53,449 nt of DNA from Deltaproteobacteria bacterium (GTDB taxonomy: Bacteria; Myxococcota_A; Polyangia; Polyangiales; JADJMO01), in NCBI GenBank assembly GCA_016182965.1, contig JACPFM010000154.1, positions 1-53,449 of the forward strand. The letters run 5' to 3'. The notes below the pieces were generated by a model that saw only the letters and a list, made by a program, of their open reading frames with translations, was not told the origin of the DNA and did no database searches. Positions 17,058 to 26,322 of the stretch are shown here, piece by piece; position 1 is the first letter of the stretch, and each line of letters starts with the position of its first letter. Position numbers and translations under genes: made by a program.

Positions 17058-20000
17058 ATGCGCGCCACCGTCGTTCGCGGAGCTCGTACGCACAACCTCC
17101 AAGGCGTCGACCTCGAGCTGCGCCCGGGCGAGCTCGTCGCGCTGACCGGGCCCTCGGGGGCCGGCAAGTCTTCGCTCGGCATCGACACGCTCTACGCCGA
17201 GGGGCAGCGCCGCTTCGTCGAGTCGTTCTCGCCGTACGCCCGGCAGTTCCTCGAGCGCCTCGATCGACCGCCCGCCGACAAGGTCGAGCCGGTCGCGGCG
17301 GCGGTCGCCGTCGATCGTCGCGCGCCGATCAAATCCAGCCGCTCGACGGTCGCCACGATGGCCGAGCTCGAGCCGTACCTCGCGGCGCTGTTCGCGCTCG
17401 AGGCGGTCCCGGTGTGCCCCGAGCACGGCGTGCCCGCCGAGGAGCTCGATCCCGCGTCGGCCGCGCGCCGCTCGATCGCCGCGCTCGAGGGCAACCGCGC
17501 GGTGGTGACCTACCCCACGCGGGTCGACGGGCCGGAGGGGTACCTCTCGCTTCGCGAGCAGCTCGTGCGCGACGGCTACCGCCGCCTCAAGGTCGGCGGT
17601 CAGCTGCGCACCGTCGACGACCTCAAGCCGAGCGAGGCGGCGAACGCCTCGATCGAGGTGATCGTCGATCGCGTGGCGCTCGAGAGCGACGGCCGCGCGC
17701 GCCTGCAGGAGGCGCTCGAGCGCGCGTGGAGCGAGGGCGACGGACAGGCGCGCCTGTGGCTCGACGACGATCGGGTGGTGCCGGTGGCGCGCGGCCTCGC
17801 GTGCCCGAAGTGCGCGCGCACGTTCGATCCGCCGCGTCCAGGGCTGTTCTCGTACAACAACCCGGCGGGCGCGTGCGCCACGTGCCGGGGCTTCGGCCGC
17901 ACCATCGGCATCGACTGGACCAAGGTCATCCCCGACGACCGCAAGACGCTCGCGCAGGGGGCGATCCGCGCGTGGGCCGGCTCGTCGGCCGAGTGGGAGC
18001 GCGCCGAGCTGAAGAAGCTCTGTCGCAAGCACTCGATCCCGGTCGACGTGCCGTGGCGCGAGCTGCCCGCGCGCTCGAGGTCGCTGATCCTCGACGGAGA
18101 GCCGGGCGGCTACGCGGCGGGCGTGTTCCCGGGCGTGAAGGGCTGGTTCACCTGGCTGCAGTCGCGCACGTACAAGATGCACGTGCGCGTGTTCCTCGCG
18201 CGCTACCGCTCCTACGATCCGTGCGCGGCGTGCGGCGGAAGCCGGCTCGCCGAGCAGGCGCGGAGCTACCACGTCGACGGCCTCGATCTGCCGGGCTGGC
18301 ACGAGCTGTCGGTCGCCGAGGCGCACGCGCGGGTGCAGCGCCTGGCCTGCCGCGACGCGGGCGCGACGCGCGTCTGCGAGGTGCTGCGCACGCGGCTGTC
18401 GTACCTCGTGGCAGTGGGCCTCGGCCACCTGCGGCTCGATCGACAGGCGCGCACGCTGTCGGGCGGCGAGGCCCAGCGCGTGTCGCTCACCACCGCCCTC
18501 GGCACGTCGCTCGTCGGCGCGCTGTTCGTGGTCGACGAGCCCACCGTGGGCCTGCACGTCACCGACGTGCCGCCGCTGGTCGACGCGCTGCGGGCGCTCG
18601 CGCGCGCGGGCAACGCGGTGGTGGTGATCGAGCACGATCCGCAGGTCGTCGCCGCGTGCGATCGCGTCGTCGAGCTCGGGCCCGGGGCCGGCCCGCACGG
18701 CGGGCGCATCCTCTTCGACGGCACGCCGGCGGCGCTCGCGGCGCGGCGCGATCTGCCGAGCGGGCCGGTGCTCGCGGGCGATCGCGCGCGCGTCCCGACC
18801 GCGCGCGGCCGCGCCGCGAAGGGCGCGCTCACCGTCCGCGGCGCGCGCGGCAACAACCTGCAGGACGTCGACCTCACCATTCCGCTCGGCGTGCTCTGCG
18901 CGATCACCGGTCCGTCGGGCAGCGGCAAATCGACGCTCGTCGGGCGCATCCTCGCGCCCGCCGCGCAGCGGGCGACCGGCGTGGTCCCCGACGAGCCGCC
19001 GCTCGAGCACGACGCGATCGGCGGCCTCGGGGCGATCACACGCGTGGTGCACGTCGATCAGGCGCCGCTCGGCCGCACCTCGCGCGGCAACGCCGCGACC
19101 TACACCAAGGCGTGGGACTTCGTGCGCGAGCTGTTCTCGCGCGACGCCCAGCGTCCGGGCGGCGGCGAGCTCCCGAAGGCGGCGTGGTTCTCGTTCAACA
19201 CCGAGGGCGGCCGCTGCGACACCTGCAGCGGCGAGGGCTACGAGACGGTCGAGATGCAGTTCCTCGCCGACGTGGCCATCCGCTGCCCCGTCTGCAAGGG
19301 CCGCCGCTTCAAGGACGAGATCGTCGCCATCACCCTGAACGGAAAGAGCGTCGCCGATCTGCTCGAGATGACCGTCGACGAGGTCATCGCGTGGGCCTCC
19401 CAGCCGTCGCCGCCCGGCACGCCGCGCGAACGCGAGACCTCGTGGCCGACGTCGCCGTGGACCAAGCTCAGGCGCGCGCTCGAGCCGCTCTCGCGCGTGG
19501 GCCTCGGCTACCTGCCGATGGGCCAGCCGCTGTCCACGCTGTCCGGCGGCGAGGCCCAGCGGTTGAAGCTCGCGCGCGCGCTGGTCGAGGCGCACGGCTC
19601 GACGTGGGCGCGCGCCGCGGAGGCGGCTGCTCGTCCGGCCGGCCAGGGGTCCGCGGCGTCGACGCTGGTGCTGGTCGACGAGCCGAGCGCGGGTCTGCAC
19701 GCGACCGATCTGGCGCGCGTCATCGAGGCGCTGCAGTCGCTCGTCGACGTCGGTGCGAGCGTGGTCGTCGTCGAGCACGATCTCGATCTGGTCGCCGCGG
19801 CCGATCACGTGATCGATCTCGGACCGGGCGGCGGCGCCGAGGGCGGACGCGTGGTCGCCACCGGCGACGTCGGCGCGATCGCCGCGGCAGACACGCGCAC
19901 CGGCCGCGCGCTGCGCGATCACCTCGCGGGCGCCCGGGTGCTGCGCCCGAGCGCGCCGCGCGCCGACGACACCTCGCTCGAGGTGATCGCGGTGCGCCAC

Positions 20001-22523
20001 GCGCGCGAGCACAACCTGAAGGACATCTCGCTGGAGATCCCCCACGGCAAGCTGGTGGTGGTGACCGGCCCCTCCGGCAGCGGCAAGTCGACGCTGGCCT
20101 TCGACGTCATCTTCGCCGAGGGGCAGCGGCGCTTCCTCGAGACGCTGAGCGCCTACGCGCGACAGTTCCTGCCGACGCTCCCGCGACCGGACGTCGAGGC
20201 CGTGCTGGGCGTCCCCCCGTCGATCGCCCTCGAGCAGCGCACGACCCGCGGCGGGCGTACGTCGACCGTCGCCACGGTGACCGAGGTCGCCCACTACCTG
20301 CGCCTGCTCTACGCGAAGGTCGGCACCCCGCATTGCCCGAAATGCGAGGCCGCGATCACCGCCAGCGATCCGGCGACGATCGCGGCGCGCATCGCCGCGC
20401 TGCCCGGGCCGGTCACCGTCTACGCGCGCGCCGTCCGCGCCCGCAAGGGCACGCACCTCGACGTGTTCACCCACGCGGTCCGCGCCGGCTACACCGAGGC
20501 GCGCGTCGACGGCGAGCGCACGCGCATCGAGCCTCCGCCGACCCTCGCGCGCAGCAAGGAGCACACGATCGAGCTCGTCGCCTCCGAGGGCGATCCGCGG
20601 AGCTTCGATCCGGCCCGCATCTCCGACGCCATCGTGCGCGGCGACGGCGAGGTGCTCGTGGAGCGCGGGACCACGTCACTCACCTTCTCCACCAAGCGCT
20701 CCTGCCCGCAGTGCGGCACCGGCGTCCCCGAGCTCGATCCGCGCTGGTTCTCCTTCAACACCGCGCAGGGCCGCTGCCCCGGCTGCGAGGGCTCCGGCGT
20801 CCGGGACGACGTCGAGGAGTCCGATCGCGACGCGCAGGTCGACCCCTGCCGCGCCTGCGGCGGCGCGCGCCTCGGACCGATCCCACGCCGCGTGCAGCTC
20901 GACGGCGAGACCTACCCGTCGCTCACCGCGCGCTCGGTCGACGACGCGCTCGCGCGGGTCGCGGCCATCGAGGAGGCGCTGCTCCGCGATCCGCTGCACC
21001 GCCTGCTCGCCGCCGCGCCCATCTCCGAGCTGCGCCGCCGCCTCGAGTTCCTCGGGCGCGTCGGCCTCGGCTACCTCGCGCTCGATCGCGCGGCCCGGAC
21101 CTTGTCGGGCGGCGAGATGCAGCGGCTCCGGCTGGCAGCGCAGCTCGGCTCGGGCCTGACCGGCGCGCTCTACGTCCTCGACGAGCCGACCATCGGCCTG
21201 CACCCCCGCGACACCGCGAGGTTGATCGGCAACCTGCGCGCGCTCGTCGACACCGGCTCCTCGGTGCTCGTCGTCGAGCACGACGTCGACACCATCAAGA
21301 GCGCCGATCACCTCGTCGATCTCGGGCCGACCGGCGGGCGCGGCGGCGGGCACGTCATCGCGCACGGCGCGCCGGCCCTCGTGCTCGCGCACCCGGAGTC
21401 GCCCACCGGGCACGCGCTCCGCACGATGGACGCGCCGCGCCCGCCCGCGCGCTCATCGCTGCGCGCGTCGACCGGCGGCGAGGCGACCGATGACGTGCCG
21501 AAGCTCGTCCTCCGCGGCGCGCGAGGTCACAACCTGAAGGGCGTCGATCTCGAGATCCCCGTCGGGCGCATGACCGTCGTCGCGGGCGTCTCGGGCAGCG
21601 GCAAGTCCACCTTGATCCGGCAGGTGTTCTACCCTGCGCTGCGCAAGGCGCTCAAGCTCGAGGCCCCTGCCCCGCTGCCGCACCTGTCGCTCACCGGTCA
21701 CAAGAACGTGGCCCGCGCGATCGCCGTCGATCAGTCGCCGATCGGGCGCACGCCGCGCTCGGTCCCGGCGACCTTCCTCGGCATCTTCGATCCGATCCGC
21801 AAGCTGTTCGCCGCCACGCCCGAGGCGCAGGTCCGCGGCTTCGGACCGGCGCGCTTCAGCTTCAACACCGCGAACGGCGGCGGACGATGCGCGGCGTGCG
21901 ATGGCCAGGGCATGGTCGTGAGCGAGATGAGCTTCCTGCCCGACGTGGTCACGCCGTGCGAGGCGTGCGGTGGCTTGCGCTACGAGCCCTCGACGCTCGA
22001 CGTGAAGTTCCACGGCCGCTCCATCGGCGAGGTGCTGCAGCTGACCGCGCGCGAGGCGTGCGAGCTGTTCGCGGCGCACCCCTCGATCCACCGTTCGCTG
22101 CGCATCCTCGACGATCTCGGCGTCGGCTACCTCGCGCTCGGTCAGGGCTCGAACACGCTCTCGGGCGGCGAGGCGCAGCGCCTCAAGCTCGCGGCGGAGC
22201 TCGCGGAGACGGCGCGCCACCTGCCGAGCGTCTACGTCCTCGACGAGCCGACGACCGGTCTGCACATGAGCGACGTGCGCAAGCTCCTCGACGTGATGCA
22301 GCGCCTCGTCGCGCGCGGCGACACGCTCGTGGTCATCGAGCACCACCCGGACGTGATCGCCTCGGCCGATCGCGTGGTCGAGCTCGGGCCCGAGGGCGGC
22401 AACGCGGGCGGCGTGATCGTCGCCGCGGGAACGCCGGCGGAGGTCGCCAAGGCGAAGACCGCGACCGGCAAGGTGCTGCGCGCGATGGGGATCGGCCGGA
22501 AGGTGCGGCTGCGCGCCGGCTGA
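17058..22523 (+). CDS. uvrA: Tandem double-length UvrA (excinuclease ABC subunit A)
   Basis: An 1821-residue protein, about twice the usual 940. It contains two complete UvrA-like halves, about 1-945 and 973-1821. Four Walker A motifs are seen: GPSGAGKSS near 31-38, GPSGSGKST near 618, GPSGSGKST near 1004 and GVSGSGKST near 1510. Each is followed by an LSGGE-type signature (near 465, 828, 1349 and 1700) and a Walker B-like LVDEPS or LDEPT. Zinc-finger cysteine pairs occur in both halves, for example CPKC/CATC in the first and CPQC/CPGC in the second. UvrA works as a dimer that recognises bulky DNA lesions and loads UvrB; here one chain would supply both protomers. Fused double UvrA proteins of similar length are known from Chlamydia. 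No uvrB or uvrC is nearby. Confidence 0.93.
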   Translation: MRATVVRGARTHNLQGVDLELRPGELVALTGPSGAGKSSLGIDTLYAEGQRRFVESFSPYARQFLERLDRPPADKVEPVAAAVAVDRRAPIKSSRSTVATMAELEPYLAALFALEAVPVCPEHGVPAEELDPASAARRSIAALEGNRAVVTYPTRVDGPEGYLSLREQLVRDGYRRLKVGGQLRTVDDLKPSEAANASIEVIVDRVALESDGRARLQEALERAWSEGDGQARLWLDDDRVVPVARGLACPKCARTFDPPRPGLFSYNNPAGACATCRGFGRTIGIDWTKVIPDDRKTLAQGAIRAWAGSSAEWERAELKKLCRKHSIPVDVPWRELPARSRSLILDGEPGGYAAGVFPGVKGWFTWLQSRTYKMHVRVFLARYRSYDPCAACGGSRLAEQARSYHVDGLDLPGWHELSVAEAHARVQRLACRDAGATRVCEVLRTRLSYLVAVGLGHLRLDRQARTLSGGEAQRVSLTTALGTSLVGALFVVDEPTVGLHVTDVPPLVDALRALARAGNAVVVIEHDPQVVAACDRVVELGPGAGPHGGRILFDGTPAALAARRDLPSGPVLAGDRARVPTARGRAAKGALTVRGARGNNLQDVDLTIPLGVLCAITGPSGSGKSTLVGRILAPAAQRATGVVPDEPPLEHDAIGGLGAITRVVHVDQAPLGRTSRGNAATYTKAWDFVRELFSRDAQRPGGGELPKAAWFSFNTEGGRCDTCSGEGYETVEMQFLADVAIRCPVCKGRRFKDEIVAITLNGKSVADLLEMTVDEVIAWASQPSPPGTPRERETSWPTSPWTKLRRALEPLSRVGLGYLPMGQPLSTLSGGEAQRLKLARALVEAHGSTWARAAEAAARPAGQGSAASTLVLVDEPSAGLHATDLARVIEALQSLVDVGASVVVVEHDLDLVAAADHVIDLGPGGGAEGGRVVATGDVGAIAAADTRTGRALRDHLAGARVLRPSAPRADDTSLEVIAVRHAREHNLKDISLEIPHGKLVVVTGPSGSGKSTLAFDVIFAEGQRRFLETLSAYARQFLPTLPRPDVEAVLGVPPSIALEQRTTRGGRTSTVATVTEVAHYLRLLYAKVGTPHCPKCEAAITASDPATIAARIAALPGPVTVYARAVRARKGTHLDVFTHAVRAGYTEARVDGERTRIEPPPTLARSKEHTIELVASEGDPRSFDPARISDAIVRGDGEVLVERGTTSLTFSTKRSCPQCGTGVPELDPRWFSFNTAQGRCPGCEGSGVRDDVEESDRDAQVDPCRACGGARLGPIPRRVQLDGETYPSLTARSVDDALARVAAIEEALLRDPLHRLLAAAPISELRRRLEFLGRVGLGYLALDRAARTLSGGEMQRLRLAAQLGSGLTGALYVLDEPTIGLHPRDTARLIGNLRALVDTGSSVLVVEHDVDTIKSADHLVDLGPTGGRGGGHVIAHGAPALVLAHPESPTGHALRTMDAPRPPARSSLRASTGGEATDDVPKLVLRGARGHNLKGVDLEIPVGRMTVVAGVSGSGKSTLIRQVFYPALRKALKLEAPAPLPHLSLTGHKNVARAIAVDQSPIGRTPRSVPATFLGIFDPIRKLFAATPEAQVRGFGPARFSFNTANGGGRCAACDGQGMVVSEMSFLPDVVTPCEACGGLRYEPSTLDVKFHGRSIGEVLQLTAREACELFAAHPSIHRSLRILDDLGVGYLALGQGSNTLSGGEAQRLKLAAELAETARHLPSVYVLDEPTTGLHMSDVRKLLDVMQRLVARGDTLVVIEHHPDVIASADRVVELGPEGGNAGGVIVAAGTPAEVAKAKTATGKVLRAMGIGRKVRLRAG

Positions 22524-22632
22524 CGGCAGAGGATCCGCCGCCCCGACGGTCGCAGCGGGCAGCCGTGCGCCAGCGGCTCTGGCAGGCGGGCCGACCGGGG
22601 GCACGCCCCTCGAAAATTCTCGCTCTCGCGTG

Positions 22633-22685
22633 GCGGGCTGATTTCTTCAGCCCGCGGACCTCGTGCGGGCTGAGTTTTTCAGCCC
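22633..22685. repeat. Two REP-like GGGCTGA/TCAGCCC hairpins behind uvrA
   Basis: The first stem pairs GCGGGCTGA at 22633-22641 with TCAGCCCGC at 22647-22655 around a 5-base loop. The second pairs GGGCTGA at 22667-22673 with TCAGCCC at 22679-22685. Both share the core of the cluster near 4.7 kb. They lie in the 241-base gap between uvrA and the convergent, truncated DUF1508 gene, and may also stop transcripts. Nothing else is seen in that gap. Confidence 0.7.
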
Positions 22686-22764
22686 CCGATCGGAGAGCGT
22701 GATTTCGGAGGGGCCGTCGCCCTGCGCCGTCGGGACCGTGGTCCCTATCGCCGGCCCGGCGGTG

Positions 22765-23204
22765 TCACTGCGCCGCGAGCAGCTCCACCACCGCGCCGAC
22801 GGCGCGCTGCGCGTTCCACTTCGACGCGTAGGTCTCGCCGTGCGCGATGACCTGGCCGTTGCTCGCCTTCAACAGGAAGTACCACTGACCGTTCGCGGCC
22901 TCGGCGAGCTGGTAGCTCGTCGCCGCGCGGCCGAACGACTTCACCGACTGGACGCCGTTCACCGCGTTGGTGCGGCTCGAGTAGCTCTCGGAGCCGAGGA
23001 CGATCTCGCCGTTGTTCGCGTGAGGGTGGAAGTAGTGCTTGCCGTCGAGGCCTTTGAAGACCTGGAACTGCGCGCCGCTCGGCGCGGCGAGGACGCTGGT
23101 GGTGCGCGCGATGATCTGCTTGACCGTCTCGACGGCGCGCTCGGCGTTGAACTTCGACGCGTAGGTCTCGCTCGTCCCGAGGACCTCGCCGTTGCTCGCC
23201 TTGG
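22765..23204 (-). pseudogene. Truncated tandem DUF1508 (YegP-like) protein
   Basis: Reading from about 23204 to the stop at 22765, the minus strand encodes repeated modules of the YegP/DUF1508 type. ASNGEVLGTSETYASKFNAERAVETVK begins just after the junction. A second starts FQVFKGLDGKHYFHPHA and has NNGEIVLGSESYSSRTNA. A third has WYFLLKASNGQVIAHGETYASKWNAQ. The first module lacks its own N-terminal strand, and no ATG or GTG start precedes it. The family is small, soluble and of unclear function. The 5' end is cut exactly where a sigma-54 activator fragment begins on the other strand, so the gene is broken. A GTG at 22960-22962 could still start a single module of 65 residues. Confidence 0.75.
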
Positions 23205-23609
23205 CTCGTCCAGCAGGCGGCCCACAAGCACAAGAAGCGCGTCGCCTCGCTCGCCCCCGACGCGATGGCGCTGCTCTGCGGCTACGACTTCCCAGGCAAC
23301 GTGCGCGAGCTGAAGAACGCGCTCGAGCACGCGGTCATCATGGCGCGCGGCGAGGCGGTCGGCGCCGCCGATCTCCCGCGGTCCATTCGCGAGTCGCAGC
23401 CCGCGCCGAAGCCGCGCGCGCGCAGCAAGACGCTCGTCGAGATGCGCGAGGCGTGGGTCGCGCCGCACGAGCGCAAGTACCTGACGGAGCTCCTCTCCGA
23501 GCACGAGGGCCGCGTACGCGAGGCGGCGAAGGCCGCGGGGGTCAACTACGTGACGATGTACCGGCTGATGAAGAAGCACGGCCTCGCGATCCGACGCGCC
23601 GTGTCGTGA
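23205..23609 (+). pseudogene. C-terminal fragment of a sigma-54-dependent (NtrC-family) activator
   Basis: The frame begins at LVQQAAHKHKKRVASLAPDAM, which matches the end of the AAA+ sigma-54 interaction domain. It continues through YDFPGNVRELKNALEHAVIMA (the conserved W/F-PGNVREL-N helix) to a C-terminal Fis-type helix-turn-helix (EGRVREAAKAAGVNYVTMYRLMKKHGL) and a TGA at 23607-23609. The receiver or sensory domain, Walker A and B, the GAFTGA loop and a start codon are absent. The sequence before 23205 belongs to the opposite-strand DUF1508 gene. A Met at 23265 could start a small DNA-binding peptide, but this is more simply a remnant. Confidence 0.8.
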
Positions 23610-23752
23610 CGGTCCCGCTCCCGCTCCGCCCGGAGCCGACCCGCGCACGCCGCGAGCACGATCGTCGATCTGCGTTCGATCCGATCGGCGGTCTCGCTCG
23701 TATGGACGGCTCGTCGGAGCGCGCAGGTCGCGACGCTCCTCGAGGAGGACAC

Positions 23753-24103
23753 ATGCGCAACATGCTCATCATGGGTTGGAAGGGTTCGAAGACCGGGCGC
23801 GAGGCGATCTCGGCCGCGCACTTCCAGGAGGTCGTCGCGTTCCTCGGCTCCCAGCAGCGCGAGAAGCGCATCGAGGCGTGGGAGCCCATCTTCATGGATC
23901 CGCACGGCGCAACCCTGCAGGGCTTCTTCCTCATCCGCGGGTCGACCGCACAGCTCGACGCGCTCCAGAACAACGAGGCGTGGCAGGAGCACGTCACCCG
24001 CGCGATCCTGCACCTCGAGGACGTGGTGCACGCCCGCGCGACCGGCGGCGACCAGGTGCCCAACCTGATGCAGCGCTGGACGAAGTACATCCCGAAGACG
24101 TGA
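23753..24103 (+). CDS. Small conserved-looking protein of unknown function
   Basis: A 116-residue soluble protein starting MRNMLIMGWKGSKTGREAIS, with a strong ribosome site (GAGGAGGA at 23742-23749) four bases before the ATG. It has a compact alpha/beta pattern: an N-terminal strand, a helix (AAHFQEVVAFLGSQQREK), a strand (AWEPIFMD), FFLIRGSTAQLDALQNNEAWQEHV and a final helix. The layout resembles small dimeric alpha/beta-barrel (ferredoxin-like) proteins such as YCII or DABB types, but no signature is clear. The family is not recognised. It sits alone between the sigma-54 fragment and the ECF sigma gene. Confidence 0.75.
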   Translation: MRNMLIMGWKGSKTGREAISAAHFQEVVAFLGSQQREKRIEAWEPIFMDPHGATLQGFFLIRGSTAQLDALQNNEAWQEHVTRAILHLEDVVHARATGGDQVPNLMQRWTKYIPKT

Positions 24104-24249
24104 GTCGACGAGCGCGGAGCGCAGGCTGCCCCGTCGTTGCGGCGGGGCGCCGCTCGCCCCGCGTGTGCGCCGAATTTCGCGCGCGGCGCGTGCACGCGAG
24201 CCGTTGAATCCCTCGCCGACGCTGGTACGAAGCTTCGAGGGGGAAACGA

Positions 24250-24801
24250 GTGGAGACGCACGAGGACGACGCACACCTCGTGAGCGCGATGGGCGAGGGC
24301 GATCGCGACGCGCTCGCACGCCTCTACGATCGCCACGCGCCTGCGCTGCGGGTGAAGGCAGCGCGCCTGCTCGGCGATCGACGCGACGCCGAGGACCTGG
24401 TGCACGACGTGATGCTCGAGGTCCACCGGCACGCGTCGGACTACGACGACGCGCGCGGCAGCGTCCGCGCGTGGATGCTCACGAGGCTGCGGAGCCGCGC
24501 GCTCGATCGCCTCAAGCGCGCGACGCGCGTGACCTCGGTCGATCCCGCGCGGTTGTTCGAGGTCCCGTGCGACGAGGACGCGTCGGCGAGCGCCGATCGG
24601 TCGCGCGTGCTCCGCGCGCTGGCCGCGCTGCCCGACGCGCAGCGCGTCGTCCTCGAGCTCACCTACTTCGACGGGTGCTCCTCGTCGGAGATCGCCGCCC
24701 GCGTCGCGGCGCCGATCGGCACGGTGAAGTCGCGCGTCGCCGCCGGCCTCGCGCGCCTCCGCGCCGCCTGCTCGTTGACTGGGCCGACGACTGACGACTG
24801 A
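24250..24801 (+). CDS. ECF-type RNA polymerase sigma factor
   Basis: A 183-residue sigma-70 family factor. Region 2 covers about 15-80 (ALARLYDRHAPALRVKA, then DAEDLVHDVMLEVHRHA and RAWMLTRLRSRALDRLK). Region 4 covers about 115-170 (ALAALPDAQRVVLELTYFDGCSSSEIAARVAAPIGTVKSR). It would redirect RNA polymerase to a small stress or envelope regulon. The start is GTG at 24250 with GAGGGGGA a few bases upstream. No anti-sigma gene follows: the next gene is convergent. The last residues (PTTDD) and the TGA stop are written by the heptad array at 24786-24813, so the original C-terminus may have been altered by the repeat. Confidence 0.88.
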   Translation: METHEDDAHLVSAMGEGDRDALARLYDRHAPALRVKAARLLGDRRDAEDLVHDVMLEVHRHASDYDDARGSVRAWMLTRLRSRALDRLKRATRVTSVDPARLFEVPCDEDASASADRSRVLRALAALPDAQRVVLELTYFDGCSSSEIAARVAAPIGTVKSRVAAGLARLRAACSLTGPTTDD

Positions 24802-24813
24802 CGACTGACGACC
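24786..24813. repeat. Heptad array, locus 3
   Basis: Four perfect 7-bp units (three GACGACT, one GACGACC) overlap the last 16 bases of the ECF sigma gene and supply its stop codon. The array lies in a 57-base gap between convergent genes. Only one arm is present here. Confidence 0.9.
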
Positions 24814-24858
24814 AAGCCGAGACAGCGACAGGCAGGCGGTGTCGCGGAGTTGCGACCG

Positions 24859-26241
24859 CTACCGGAGCTTCACCACGTACATGGCGTCGACGAGCTCGCT
24901 GCCGGTCTGCGGCAGGGGACCGAGCCCGAAGTCGATCGTGTCGACGTAGCCGCCGGCGACGAACAGCGCGCCGTCGGGCGCGAGCGCGGCGTGCGACGCG
25001 TTCCACCCGAGGTTGTCCCACAGATACGACGCCTCGACGGTGCCGTCGTCGAGCCGCAGCCGCGCGACCCACAGGCGCGGGTCCCAGCCGTCACGCCCGC
25101 CGCCCCACACACCCTGCAGGAGCACGGCGTCGCCGCCGGCCCAGACGCGATCGCCGTGGCTCGCGTCGTACCACTCGCGATCCCACACGCGCGCCCACGA
25201 CGAGTCGAGGAGCGCGACGAACCCGGCCGCGTCGGGCCCGTCGGACCCGCCGAACGGCGCGGTGCGGGTTTCGCCGTCGAGCTCGACGCGCAGCGCGTAG
25301 CCGCCGGTGATCAAGAGCCGTCGCGCGCGATCGAACGACATGCCGGAGATCCACGCCGCGTCGGCGGGGAAGGACTTTCCGCGGACCGGCGCGCCCTGCG
25401 CGTCGAGCTCGAGGAGGAACGCGTCCCATCGGCTCGCCTTCGGCAGCGTGGCGGTCCCGAGCTCGATCCGCCCGCCCCCGTACTGGCCGGCGACGATCAC
25501 GTGGTCGGCCGCGTCGACCGTCACGGCGGTCGGCGACATCCACACGTCCTCGCCCGGCCGGCGCGCCTCGTTGATCGCGGCCATCGCGCGCACGAAGCGG
25601 AGCGCCCCGTCGTTGCCGATCTTCAGGACCAGCAGGTGGACGTCGCCGGGGCATGGCTGCACCACGTCGTCCGATCGCAGCGTCCCGCGGCACGCGGCGA
25701 CCATCACCACGTCGCCGGCCGAGTCGATCGTCATCGCGCGCGGGTCGACGCGATCGGCCGCGCTCCGCGAGAGCACGCGCGACCACCGCCGCGCACCGGC
25801 GCCGGTCCACAGCTCGATCGCCGCGCCGCCGTACCCGTCACCGAGCGGGCCGTCGAAGCCACCGGCGACCAGCCCGAGCGCGAGATCGCCGGAGGGCAGC
25901 TCGACGACGGTGCGCGGACGCTGCGACAGCGCGCGCGTCCACGCGATCGAGCCCGCCGCGTCGAGCTTCATCACGAACGCGGCGCCGCTCGCGTGCGTGG
26001 CGTCGACGAGCTCGGGCGCGCGCAGCCCCGCCACCACGGCTCCGCCGTCACGCGTCGCGACCACCGCGGTCACCTCGCCGGTGGCCCAGCTCTGGTACCA
26101 CTCGGCGTTCAGCCGTGCGCCCTCGCGCGTCGCCGCCGGAAGCGACGGGAGCAGATCCGGCTCCGCTCCCGACGTGCCCGTCGGCGGCTCCGACGAGCAC
26201 GCGGCCAGCAGCACCCACGGGACCGCCGCGATCACGCGCAT
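24859..26241 (-). CDS. Beta-propeller-like lipoprotein
   Basis: A 460-residue protein starting MRVIAAVPWVLLAACSSEP, a type II signal peptide with lipobox LAAC. The rest is made of repeated segments of about 45-60 residues with the pattern strand, Gly-Asp, strand, for example VTAVVATRDGGAVVAGLRAPE, TIDSAGDVVMVAACRG, TVDAADHVIVAGQYGGG and ALAPDGALFVAGGYVDT. These are typical of NHL/SBBP-type propeller repeats found in many myxobacterial surface lipoproteins. It is likely an outer-membrane-anchored binding protein. The ATG at 26241 is preferred over a GTG two codons upstream. It ends in VVKLR and is convergent with the ECF sigma gene. Confidence 0.78.
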   Translation of the reverse strand: MRVIAAVPWVLLAACSSEPPTGTSGAEPDLLPSLPAATREGARLNAEWYQSWATGEVTAVVATRDGGAVVAGLRAPELVDATHASGAAFVMKLDAAGSIAWTRALSQRPRTVVELPSGDLALGLVAGGFDGPLGDGYGGAAIELWTGAGARRWSRVLSRSAADRVDPRAMTIDSAGDVVMVAACRGTLRSDDVVQPCPGDVHLLVLKIGNDGALRFVRAMAAINEARRPGEDVWMSPTAVTVDAADHVIVAGQYGGGRIELGTATLPKASRWDAFLLELDAQGAPVRGKSFPADAAWISGMSFDRARRLLITGGYALRVELDGETRTAPFGGSDGPDAAGFVALLDSSWARVWDREWYDASHGDRVWAGGDAVLLQGVWGGGRDGWDPRLWVARLRLDDGTVEASYLWDNLGWNASHAALAPDGALFVAGGYVDTIDFGLGPLPQTGSELVDAMYVVKLR

Positions 26242-26322
26242 ACGCACGTGCGATGCGCGCGGGCGAAGAGGGCAGCGAGAGGTCTCTCTTCGCTCAGCGC
26301 GTCTTCACGATGCCTTCGCGGC

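Noticed and set aside
15741..20564. Very long open frames antisense to uvrA and the kinase, and similar shadows opposite other genes
   Set aside because: They are Arg/Ala/Gly-rich, lack signal peptides or motifs and mirror the third-position GC bias of the true genes on the other strand.
23265..23609. Stand-alone small Fis-type DNA-binding protein starting at Met 23265
   Set aside because: The protein homology continues upstream to 23205 without a start, so a truncated sigma-54 activator explains it better.
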